Part shown: positions 42,532-50,152 of the stretch, one piece after another
Position numbering within the stretch: position 1 is the first letter of the stretch
Layout of the letters: each line of letters opens with the position of its first letter
Assembly: GCF_022811525.1 (NCBI RefSeq)
Contig: NZ_CP063982.1
Coordinates: 310,001-374,000, forward strand
Length of the DNA: 64,000 bases
Reading direction: 5' to 3'
Source of the DNA: Orrella daihaiensis
GTDB lineage: Bacteria > Pseudomonadota > Gammaproteobacteria > Burkholderiales > Burkholderiaceae_B
Notes under the pieces: model-generated
What the model was told of the DNA's origin: nothing
Databases searched by the model: none
The model's input: only the letters and a program-made list of their open reading frames with translations
Made by a program: the position numbers and the translations under genes

Positions 42532-44075
42532 GTGCGTTGCGTCTGGCTCGTATTATTGTGGTGAGCTTACGATATCGGCTCGATGAGCTCGTGCTTTCGA
42601 GTTTTGATCACCCTTGGGCGGTTCGATTGTTGCGTCTGGTACGTATGGGCGCGGCCCCTAAAATGCCCCGCGGTCAAAGGCTAAGGCTGGCGTTAGAGTC
42701 GCTTGGCCCCATCTTTGTAAAGTTCGGGCAGGTGTTGTCAACCCGACGTGACCTGATTCCGCCGGATGTGGCCGATGAGCTGGCATTGCTGCAGGATCAT
42801 GTGGCGCCATTCCCCTCGGCACAGGCTGCACAGATTATTGAACAGGCCCTCGGTGCGCCACCGTCCGAGCTATTTGCGCATTTTGAGGTGGATCCAGTGG
42901 CCTCAGCCTCGATTGCGCAAGTGCATTTCGCTACGCTGCATGATGGTCAAGAGGTGGCTGTTAAGGTGTTGCGCCCTGGCATGCTTGAAGTGATCGATCA
43001 TGATTTGGCGCTCATGCGCCAGATTGCCCGATTGGTGGAGCGTCTTTCACCGGATGGCAAACGTTTAAAACCTCGGGAGGTCGTGGCTGAATTCGACAAA
43101 TATCTTCACGACGAGCTTGACTTGCTTCGCGAAGCATCGAACTGCAGCCAGCTGCGCCGCAACTTCTCACCCGGTACAGATCGGGGTGATCTGTTGATGG
43201 TGCCAGAGGTCTATTGGGATTACTGCGCGACCAATGTGTTCACCATGCAGCGCATGTACGGCATCCCGGTTGGTCAAATCGAACGATTAAAAGCTGCCGG
43301 TGTTGATTTGCAGGATCTGTCGCGCAAAGGGGTGGAGATTTTTTTCACCCAAGTGTTTACCGACGGGTTCTTTCATGCGGATATGCATCCGGGCAACATT
43401 TACGTTTCAAACCAACCCGAGAGTTTTGGGCGTTACGTTGCGCTGGATTTCGGCATTGTTGGCTCGCTTTCTGAATTTGATAAAAATTATCTGGCTCAGA
43501 ACTTTCTGGCATTTTTTCAGCGCGACTATCGACGGGTGGCGCGCTTGCATATCGAATCGGGTTGGGTGCCACCCAATACTCGCGAAGAAGAGCTTGAAGG
43601 TGCTATTCGTGCTGTTTGTGAGCCATACTTCGATCGACCACTAGCCGAGATTTCGCTGGGCCAAGTGCTGATGCGATTGTTTCAAACCTCACGCCGGTTT
43701 CATGTTGAGATTCAGCCGCAGTTGGTTTTATTGCAAAAGACCTTGCTGAATATCGAAGGGCTTGGACGCGAACTCTACCCACAGCTCGATTTATGGGAGA
43801 CCGCCAAGCCTTACCTCGAGAAGTGGATGCATGATCGGGTAGGCTTGACTGGCTTGCGGCGCAAAGTTGAACTAGAGGCTGGGCAATGGGCCCAATGGTT
43901 ACCGGAGTTTCCGCGACTGATGCATGCCGCGCTGTCAAAGCCTGACTACAGTGAGGATGTCTGGCGAGAATTGAGACTGCTGCGCCAAGAGCGCGAGCGT
44001 GGCAATCGACTAAGCGCAGCTTTGCTTGTGCTGGCATCGATCGCCTTGGGTGTCGCACTCTATCATTTTTGGTAA
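42528..44075 (+). CDS. ubiB: Ubiquinone biosynthesis regulatory protein kinase UbiB
   Basis: An ABC1/ADCK/UbiB protein of 515 residues, needed for ubiquinone synthesis. It has KxGQ motif FVKFGQVLSTRRDLIPPDV, Ala-rich loop VDPVASASIAQVHFA, VAVKVLRPGM with the kinase Lys, DELDLLREASNC, HADMHPGNIYV, ALDFGIVGSL, and a C-terminal membrane helix (LSAALLVLASIALGVALYHF). All are typical. Confidence 0.96.
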   Translation: MSALRLARIIVVSLRYRLDELVLSSFDHPWAVRLLRLVRMGAAPKMPRGQRLRLALESLGPIFVKFGQVLSTRRDLIPPDVADELALLQDHVAPFPSAQAAQIIEQALGAPPSELFAHFEVDPVASASIAQVHFATLHDGQEVAVKVLRPGMLEVIDHDLALMRQIARLVERLSPDGKRLKPREVVAEFDKYLHDELDLLREASNCSQLRRNFSPGTDRGDLLMVPEVYWDYCATNVFTMQRMYGIPVGQIERLKAAGVDLQDLSRKGVEIFFTQVFTDGFFHADMHPGNIYVSNQPESFGRYVALDFGIVGSLSEFDKNYLAQNFLAFFQRDYRRVARLHIESGWVPPNTREEELEGAIRAVCEPYFDRPLAEISLGQVLMRLFQTSRRFHVEIQPQLVLLQKTLLNIEGLGRELYPQLDLWETAKPYLEKWMHDRVGLTGLRRKVELEAGQWAQWLPEFPRLMHAALSKPDYSEDVWRELRLLRQERERGNRLSAALLVLASIALGVALYHFW

Positions 44076-44129
44076 CCAAATGTAGCCGAGGCTCGTATGT
44101 GGTTTGTCATGTATATGTAGGTTATATCG

Positions 44130-44141
44130 GTTATTAATAAC
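44130..44141. promoter_or_regulatory. 12-bp palindrome upstream of the ferritin-like gene
   Basis: GTTATTAATAAC is an exact palindrome 48 bases ahead of the ATG at 44190 in an AT-rich leader. Its place suggests an operator, but I cannot assign a regulator. Confidence 0.35.
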
Positions 44142-44189
44142 GGACATTTGATATTTTGAAGGCAATATCTTTTAGAGGCACGAGAGCGC

Positions 44190-45053
44190 ATGCTATATCC
44201 TGAATTGTTCAAGTCACTCGAAGCAGTCCGTTGGAATATGGATGCCGATATCCCGTGGGACAGTTTTGATGCTTCTTTGTTAAGTGACGAACAAGCCCAA
44301 ACCATCAAAATGAATGCCATCACGGAGTGGGCAGCGCTGCCGGCTACCGAGATGTTTCTAAGGGACAACCGTGGTGATAGCGATTTCAGTGCCTTCATGT
44401 CGGTCTGGTTTTTTGAAGAGCAGAAGCATTCTTTGGTGCTGATCGAGTATTTGCGTCGTTTTCGGCCGGATCTGGTGCCAACCGAAGAGGAGCTGCACAA
44501 AGTGCGGTTTGAGTTTGACCCAGCGCCTGCGCTTGAGACCTTGATGCTGCACTTCTGCGGTGAGATTCGTCTAAACCACTGGTATCGGTGTGCAGCACAG
44601 TGGCATACCGAGCCAGTGATTCAGTTTATCTACGAGACGATCGCACAGGATGAAGCACGCCATGCAGGTGCTTACTTGCGCTACATGCGCCGCGCATTGA
44701 ACGATTTGGGCGATGACACGTCGGCCGAAGCCAAGCGCGCGTTTTGCAAGATCGGTGTGTTGATGGCCTCAGCCAAACGCACGTCGCAGGCATTGCACCC
44801 AACCAATCTTCACGTTAACCGTGACATGTTCCCCAATGACACGGTGCAGTCCAAGCTGCCCGAGCCCGGGTGGCTTGAACACTGGCTGGATGAGCAGATT
44901 CGATTTGATAGCGTCTGGGAAACCAAAGTGGCTGACCGGATCTTGCATAACCTGTCTGTGTTGTTTGGACAGCCCTTTAAGTCTGTTCAGGAATTAAACC
45001 GATTCCGCAAGGGTCTGGACAGGCCGGCAGAGTCCGTGCAAGCGGTCGCCTGA
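44190..45053 (+). CDS. Ferritin-like diiron protein (acyl-ACP desaturase-like)
   Basis: 287 residues, mostly helical. Two ExxH motifs, Glu77-Gln-Lys-His80 (FEEQKH) and EARH in IAQDEARHAGAYLRY, plus Glu46 and Glu54 (ITEWAALPATEMF) and the Glu in CGEIRLNHWY, form the ligand set of a diiron four-helix bundle. The helix spacing recalls soluble stearoyl-ACP desaturase or the ferritin-like group. Whether it desaturates a fatty acid, oxygenates another substrate or stores iron is not decided by the sequence. Leader of about 114 bases after ubiB, and 14 bases before rfaE2. Confidence 0.8.
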   Translation: MLYPELFKSLEAVRWNMDADIPWDSFDASLLSDEQAQTIKMNAITEWAALPATEMFLRDNRGDSDFSAFMSVWFFEEQKHSLVLIEYLRRFRPDLVPTEEELHKVRFEFDPAPALETLMLHFCGEIRLNHWYRCAAQWHTEPVIQFIYETIAQDEARHAGAYLRYMRRALNDLGDDTSAEAKRAFCKIGVLMASAKRTSQALHPTNLHVNRDMFPNDTVQSKLPEPGWLEHWLDEQIRFDSVWETKVADRILHNLSVLFGQPFKSVQELNRFRKGLDRPAESVQAVA

Positions 45054-45067
45054 GCGAGCCGATCGTA

Positions 45068-45556
45068 ATGGTCGCGCGGTTTGAATCCAAGATTTTGTCG
45101 CCCCAACAATGCCTGCAATGGCGGCGTTCGGATCAATGTGTCGGACCGGTCGTTTTTACTAATGGTGTGTTTGACTTGTTGCATCGTGGGCATGTCACGT
45201 ATCTTGATCGTGCAGCCACCATCGGTGGCTGTTTGATTGTGGCGATCAATACCGACGCATCAGCCAAGCGGCTTGGAAAGGGCCCCGAACGGCCACTGAA
45301 TAACGAGCAAGATCGTGCTGCCATGCTGGCGGCATTGTCATGTGTTGATGTGGTGACCTGGTTTGATGAGGATACACCCTACGAATTGATCGATCTGTTG
45401 CGGCCCGATGTCTTGGTCAAAGGTGGTGACTACGACATGTCCAAGCTAGCCGAAACCAAGCTGATCGAATCCTGGGGCGGTAGGGCCTTGGCGATTCCGT
45501 TTGAATTTGAGCGCTCAACAACAGCTTTGGTTAACAAGATTCGCCAATCAGACTAG
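45068..45556 (+). CDS. rfaE2: D-glycero-beta-D-manno-heptose 1-phosphate adenylyltransferase
   Basis: Activates heptose-1-phosphate to ADP-heptose for the LPS core. The 162 residues are the nucleotidyltransferase half only: VFTNGVFDLLHRGHVTYLDR with the HxGH motif, AINTDASAKRLGKGPERPLN, VKGGDYDM, and ERSTTALVNKI. The kinase half (RfaE1) is separate, as is usual in betaproteobacteria, and not in the window. Together with gmhA at 16261 it indicates a heptose-containing core. It ends 6 bases before the convergent tolC stop. Confidence 0.95.
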   Translation: MVARFESKILSPQQCLQWRRSDQCVGPVVFTNGVFDLLHRGHVTYLDRAATIGGCLIVAINTDASAKRLGKGPERPLNNEQDRAAMLAALSCVDVVTWFDEDTPYELIDLLRPDVLVKGGDYDMSKLAETKLIESWGGRALAIPFEFERSTTALVNKIRQSD

Positions 45557-45562
45557 CGGGGC

Positions 45563-46948
45563 CTAACGCTGTTTTCTGAGGTCGTGCATGATGCCCGTGC
45601 CGGGTGAGCCTGGTGGCTTTAACAGCTGGTTGATCGCAAACAAATCTGACTCTGACAATACGCCGCTATTGGCTCTTAGGCGCAGGCTGGTCAGCAGGGT
45701 GTTGTAGCGAGCAGCGGCAAGATCGCGTTTGGTAATGAATAGTTGGCGCTGTGCATCAAGCACATCGAGGTTGATTCGCACGCCAATTTCATAGCCCGTG
45801 AGGTTGGCTTTAAGCGCGGACAAGCTGGATTTCTCCGCTGCTTCAAGCCCCTTGATGCGGGCCAACCCCGCTTGAACACCGTTAAAGAACTGGCGCGAAA
45901 GCTGCAACGAACGGCGGCGCTCGGCTTCAAGGTCATAAACAGATTTCTGTTGTAGCTCTGCCTTTTCTACGACATTGGCACTGACACCGCCGCCCGAATA
46001 AATCGGCACAGACAGCGTCAAACCGACCGTGTTGTCGATGGTCCGGCCATCATAAAAAGGTTGAATCTGGGAGTTGCCAACCAGGTTGCTTGTGGATGAT
46101 GCTGTCAGATTGACCGATGGGTAATGGCCAGACTTGGCGATTTCGATATCGTACTTCGCAATCCGTGTCTGAATCTGTGCGCGCACTACATTCAAATTGG
46201 CCGATTTTGCCTGATCGGACCAGGCGCTCAATTTGTTAGGCTGCGGGGCCGGCAACGGGATGTTGTATGGCAATGGGTATAAGGTCTGAGGCAAGGGCTG
46301 GCGACCAATGATACGGGCGAGCTCGTCTTCAGCGTTACTGAGTTCGTTTTCCAGGCCGATGATATTTGCAGAAGTCAGATCGAATCGTGCTTGTGCCTCT
46401 AAGGCGTCGGTGACAGTTGCATCACCCAATTCAAATCGCCGCTTGGCCGCAGCGAGTTGCTCTTGAATCGAGCGCTGCTCGGCTTTTAGGGCCTCAAGTT
46501 CGTCTTGTAGCGCCAAAATACGGAAATATGCTTCGCTAGAGCGAAGCATCAAGTCTTGATAGGCTAGTTGCAGCTGAACTTCCGCACTTGCCACTTGTAG
46601 CTTTGACTGCTCAAACGTCTGGATCGCGGACCAATTAAAAACCGGTTGCGTCAAGTTCAAGGCCCATGCCGAACGAGTGCCCTGAAACACCTGGTCAAAA
46701 TTGCCTGTGGCCCGGTTGTCCTGATAAGCGCCTGTTAGTCCACCGCTAATGGATGGCAGCAGATTTGCTCTCGCAATGGGTAGTTTCTGGGCAGCTGCCC
46801 GATAATTGGCGCGCGCAGCTTGGTAGGTTGGGTCGTTGGTCAATGCCAGTTGCCACACTTGCGACAAATCCATGCTGGCAGCGTTTGACGTGAAGGCTGA
46901 TAGGCCAAGCGCAACTAACAATCCTGCCAAGCGTCGAGCGCATGCCAT
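45563..46948 (-). CDS. tolC: TolC family outer-membrane channel protein
   Basis: 461 residues with a signal peptide (about 1-25, RLAGLLVALGLSAFTSNAAS) and two repeated helical halves of the outer-membrane efflux family: LALTNDPTYQAARANYRAA, LTQPVFNWSAIQTFEQSK, LQLAYQDLMLRSSEAYFRIL in the first, and LTASSTSNLVGN, LSVPIYSGGGV, LNVDVLDA-like INLDVLDAQRQLF in the second. It forms the outer channel for type I secretion and multidrug pumps. No inner-membrane partner is nearby. Last gene of the btuB-led leftward run, 10 bases after the pcm-like gene. Confidence 0.94.
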   Translation of the reverse strand: MACARRLAGLLVALGLSAFTSNAASMDLSQVWQLALTNDPTYQAARANYRAAAQKLPIARANLLPSISGGLTGAYQDNRATGNFDQVFQGTRSAWALNLTQPVFNWSAIQTFEQSKLQVASAEVQLQLAYQDLMLRSSEAYFRILALQDELEALKAEQRSIQEQLAAAKRRFELGDATVTDALEAQARFDLTSANIIGLENELSNAEDELARIIGRQPLPQTLYPLPYNIPLPAPQPNKLSAWSDQAKSANLNVVRAQIQTRIAKYDIEIAKSGHYPSVNLTASSTSNLVGNSQIQPFYDGRTIDNTVGLTLSVPIYSGGGVSANVVEKAELQQKSVYDLEAERRRSLQLSRQFFNGVQAGLARIKGLEAAEKSSLSALKANLTGYEIGVRINLDVLDAQRQLFITKRDLAAARYNTLLTSLRLRANSGVLSESDLFAINQLLKPPGSPGTGIMHDLRKQR

Positions 46949-46958
46949 CGGGCACCCC

Positions 46959-47639
46959 TTAGAATTTGAACCTTGAGACGCGTGGGCCTATCAATGGTTT
47001 GATGACTGTTTCAAACAGTGATTCGGTCTCGAAGCTAGCGGCGGTCATCCGGGTAATGCGAATGGCAGACATCACCGGCGTCTGGCCCACGACAGCCACC
47101 AAACGACCACCAACACGCAATTGATATTTCAGACTGTCAGGCACGCAAGGCAGCGAGCCAGATACCAAAATGGCATCGTATTCCGTGGTGCCCCAGCCTT
47201 CGCTGCCATCGCCGGTTTCAACGGTGACATTGTCAATGCCTGCATTTTGCAGATTTCGTTGCGCGATTGTTGCGAGTCTGGAATCAATCTCGACCGTGGT
47301 CACCTGGCGCGATAGGCTGGCCAACAAAGCAGCCTGATGGCCAGAGCCTGTGCCAATTTCAAGAACGCAATCGGCAGGCTTGAGTGTCAATGCCTGCGCC
47401 AAGCGCGCTTCAAGTTTTGGAGCCAGCATCGTTTGATGAGTATCTTCGCCATGTACGACCAGAGGCACTTCAAGATCACAGAAAGCCAAACCCCGGTACT
47501 GTTCGGGCACAAAAAGTTCACGCCGAACTTCGGCAATCGCGCGCAGGACATTCTCGTCATTGACATCCCACGGGCGAATCTGTTGCTCGACCATGTTGAA
47601 TCGAGCACGTTCAATTTCAGGCAGGCTGGAAGCGTTCAT
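46959..47639 (-). CDS. Protein-L-isoaspartate O-methyltransferase family protein
   Basis: 226 residues with the PCMT fold: NMVEQQIRPWDVNDENVLRA, FVPEQYRGLAFCDLEVPL, MLAPKLEARLAQALTLKP, motif I VLEIGTGSGHQAALLASL, TTVEIDSRLATIAQRNL, and YDAILVSGSLPCVPDSL. In classical Pcm the peptide-binding stretch before motif I has MVEQL/ S-Q-P-x-x-x-A motifs; here the corresponding region is altered, as in the betaproteobacterial group found before tolC. The repair activity is therefore uncertain. It follows thiD by 42 bases. Confidence 0.85.
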   Translation of the reverse strand: MNASSLPEIERARFNMVEQQIRPWDVNDENVLRAIAEVRRELFVPEQYRGLAFCDLEVPLVVHGEDTHQTMLAPKLEARLAQALTLKPADCVLEIGTGSGHQAALLASLSRQVTTVEIDSRLATIAQRNLQNAGIDNVTVETGDGSEGWGTTEYDAILVSGSLPCVPDSLKYQLRVGGRLVAVVGQTPVMSAIRITRMTAASFETESLFETVIKPLIGPRVSRFKF

Positions 47640-47681
47640 GGTAACTATTGGTTGCTAGTGTTGATTCATTGTACTAGTGGT

Positions 47682-48491
47682 TCACCATACTGCGTGGAAA
47701 TGGTGCACCGGCCCATGACCATGACCTACCGATAGTTGGCCAGACTCGGCAATTGCCTTGACCAGATAGGCTTTCGCCTCGGACGCGGCCTCTGGGGCAT
47801 CGAGCCCCTTGGCCAAAAGCGTAGCAAGTGCGGCTGACAACGTGCAGCCCGTGCCGTGCGTGTTGCGGGTGTTGATTCGTTGGCCTGGCAACTCAATCAT
47901 GACGTCGCCGTCGTGTAATAGGTCGGTTGTTTCATGACCAGGCAGATGACCGCCTTTTAAAAACACCCAGCGCTGCCCGTCGTGATTCATGAGGCTGCGT
48001 AGCCGTTCGGCTTGTTGGCGCATCTCTTTGATGTGCTCGGCTGCGCGGCCCTGCAGTAAAACCCCGGCTTCAGGCAGGTTAGGCGTGAGCATGGTTGCTA
48101 AGGGCAGCAGGGCCTCACGCAGCTCGCCGACCGCACGGGTCTCTAGCAACATATCCCCGCTTTTGGCGACCATGACGGGATCTAGCACCACGTGCGCCGG
48201 GCACCGTTTGGCCAGTTTGTCCGATACCACCCGGATGACGGGTGCTTGACCGAGCATCCCGATCTTGCAGCCATGAATGGTGACATCGTCAAACAGCGTG
48301 TCGATTTGGGCGCCCACGAACTCAACGGGTACGGGATGGATATGGGTGACGGCTTGGGTGTTCTGAGCAGTCAGTGCTGCCACCACTGCGCAACCGTAGC
48401 CGCCAAGCGCACTCATGGCTTTGATGTCAGCCAAAATACCCGCGCCACCTGACGGGTCGACACCGGCAATCGTCAATACATTAGGGATCAT
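47682..48491 (-). CDS. thiD: Hydroxymethylpyrimidine/phosphomethylpyrimidine kinase
   Basis: 269 residues of the ribokinase-like ThiD family: VLTIAGVDPSGGAGILADIK at the start, AALTAQNTQAVTHI, VVLDPVMVAKSGDML, LTPNLPEAGVLL, VFLKGGHLPGHETTDLLHDG and INTRNTHGTGCTLSAALATL with the catalytic Asp replaced by Cys-side GTGC as in ThiD. It phosphorylates HMP to HMP-PP for thiamin. It lies 21 bases after thiG. Confidence 0.95.
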   Translation of the reverse strand: MIPNVLTIAGVDPSGGAGILADIKAMSALGGYGCAVVAALTAQNTQAVTHIHPVPVEFVGAQIDTLFDDVTIHGCKIGMLGQAPVIRVVSDKLAKRCPAHVVLDPVMVAKSGDMLLETRAVGELREALLPLATMLTPNLPEAGVLLQGRAAEHIKEMRQQAERLRSLMNHDGQRWVFLKGGHLPGHETTDLLHDGDVMIELPGQRINTRNTHGTGCTLSAALATLLAKGLDAPEAASEAKAYLVKAIAESGQLSVGHGHGPVHHFHAVW

Positions 48492-48512
48492 GATGTGTCT
48501 ATGCGCGATGTG

Positions 48513-49319
48513 TTAGGTTTTAGCTGATACGGAACCAATCATCCCACTGGTTGGGGAGCTTGGGCTGCCTTCATAGGTTTTACGGGGCATGCGGCCAGCC
48601 AAAAAGGCCTCGCGACCGGCTTCTACGGCTTTGCGCATGGCGTTTGCCATCAAGACCGGATCCCCGGCAGCCGCAATGGCCGTATTCATCAAAACGCCAT
48701 CACAACCAAGCTCCATCGCAATGGCTGCGTCTGAGGCAGTGCCAACGCCGGCATCGACGAGCACCGGTACTTTGGCTTGGTCGATGATGAGCTTGAGATT
48801 CCAGGGGTTCAAGATGCCCATCCCCGAACCAATCAGAGAAGCCAGCGGCATCACAGCCACGCAGCCGATATCTTCAAGCATGCGGCATTGGATCGGGTCG
48901 TCTGTGCAATACACCATGACATCGAACCCTTCGGCCACCAGCGTTTTAGCGGCAGCCAATGTCTCGGGCATATTGGGAAAGAGTGTGTGCGGGTCGCCAA
49001 GCACTTCAAGCTTGACTAATCGATGGTCATCTAGCAGCTCGCGTGCCAGACGCAGGGTACGGACTGCATCGTCGGCGCTATAGCATCCAGCCGTATTGGG
49101 TAAAAGCGTGAATTCGCTTGGCGGCAGGTAGTCCAGCAGGCTCTCTTGGTCGGCGTTTTGACCGATGTTGGTGCGGCGAATCGCCACCGTCACAATCTTG
49201 GCGCCACTGGCGTCAATCGCCGCGCGGGTTTGCGCGAAATCTTTATATTTGCCCGTTCCGACCAGCAGTCTGGAGGGGTAGGGTTTGTTGGCGATGACCA
49301 GTTGGTCGTTCGAACTCAT
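48513..49319 (-). CDS. thiG: Thiazole synthase
   Basis: Builds the thiazole phosphate of thiamin from DXP, dehydroglycine and ThiS thiocarboxylate. 268 residues: SRLLVGTGKYKDFAQTRAAI with the Lys near the start, TVAIRRTNIGQNADQESLLD, LLPNTAGCYSADDAVRTLRL, VKLEVLGDPHTLFPNMPETL with the catalytic Lys, VYCTDDPIQCRMLED, PLASLIGSGMGILNP, VLVDAGVGTASDAAIAMELG and GVLMNTAIAAAGDPVLMA. Start ATG 49319 shares ATGA with the btuF stop, so it is coupled to btuF. No thiS lies upstream as it usually does. Confidence 0.96.
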   Translation of the reverse strand: MSSNDQLVIANKPYPSRLLVGTGKYKDFAQTRAAIDASGAKIVTVAIRRTNIGQNADQESLLDYLPPSEFTLLPNTAGCYSADDAVRTLRLARELLDDHRLVKLEVLGDPHTLFPNMPETLAAAKTLVAEGFDVMVYCTDDPIQCRMLEDIGCVAVMPLASLIGSGMGILNPWNLKLIIDQAKVPVLVDAGVGTASDAAIAMELGCDGVLMNTAIAAAGDPVLMANAMRKAVEAGREAFLAGRMPRKTYEGSPSSPTSGMIGSVSAKT

Positions 49320-50152
49320 TGGATTGTCCTTTGTTGGGAACGCTTGTGTCGGACCTGATCTGCGAGCATGCAAATCTGTCTAGCTGCATTTATAAACCTT
49401 GGACCCGGACGATACAGCGAATCGGCATCAATCACAGCCAAAGGAACTGTCAGCATCGTGGGTAGGGGATTTTCCAGCGGCCTGCCACTAATAATGACAT
49501 CGGGCTTGGCTGCGATCAAGCTCTCTGGACTTACTAGGGGCGCTGGGGCTTGCGTTTGCGCAAATGGATTGGTGGCGCCACAGCGCTTGAGCGTATCGTT
49601 AATCAGCGCATGGCGGCCGATCACAAATTGACCATCGTTGCTGGCCAGGACCACGATATTCACAATTTGTGATTGATCGGTCGCCACAAAATCATCGAGC
49701 CTCTCTATGTCTTGGCTAAATCTTGTATACCAGGCCTGCGCCTGAGTGTCAGTTCCGAACATCTTGCCAAGCGTTATGACCGATCGTCCAATGTCTTCAA
49801 GGGATTCAGGGCTACTCGTCATAGTTCTAATCCCCAATGTACCTAGCTGTGAAAGCAGTGCTGATGGCCATCCAATTACCCAGTCAGGTTCAAGCGCAAT
49901 GACTTGTTCGAGGCTGGTGCTTAACCCATCGCCGACTCGAGTGATTGTCAACGCACGCTCAGGATAGTCGCTTGACTGCACTGTGCCCACGATTTGAGCA
50001 CCTGCACCGGCCGCAAATACCAATTCGGTGGCATGGGGCGTTAACGTGATGATGCGGGATGGCGCAGCCACCGCAAGGGCGCACCAGGCCCAAAGGCATA
50101 GTGCGCCAGAGATTGTTCGGTTAATACGTGGCCTTGACATTAAAAAATACAT
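49316..50152 (-). CDS. btuF: Cobalamin-binding periplasmic protein BtuF-like
   Basis: 278 residues: a signal peptide (ALCLWAWCALAVAA) and a class III substrate-binding fold: PSRIITLTPHATELVFAAGA, VGTVQSSDYPERALTITRVG, LEPDWVIGWPSALLSQLGTL, IVVLASNDGQFVIGRHALIN, LVSPESLIAAKPDVIISGRP. It receives corrinoid from BtuB and delivers it to an inner-membrane ABC transporter; btuC and btuD are not in the window. Its 5' end overlaps the btuB stop by 32 bases if the ATG at 50152 is used; ATG 50140 is also possible. Confidence 0.9.
   Translation of the reverse strand: MYFLMSRPRINRTISGALCLWAWCALAVAAPSRIITLTPHATELVFAAGAGAQIVGTVQSSDYPERALTITRVGDGLSTSLEQVIALEPDWVIGWPSALLSQLGTLGIRTMTSSPESLEDIGRSVITLGKMFGTDTQAQAWYTRFSQDIERLDDFVATDQSQIVNIVVLASNDGQFVIGRHALINDTLKRCGATNPFAQTQAPAPLVSPESLIAAKPDVIISGRPLENPLPTMLTVPLAVIDADSLYRPGPRFINAARQICMLADQVRHKRSQQRTIQ

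Noticed and set aside
44190..45053. Calling the diiron protein a ferritin or a desaturase outright
   Set aside because: The ExxH pairs prove the metal-site type only; the residues that would decide the substrate cannot be judged without alignment.
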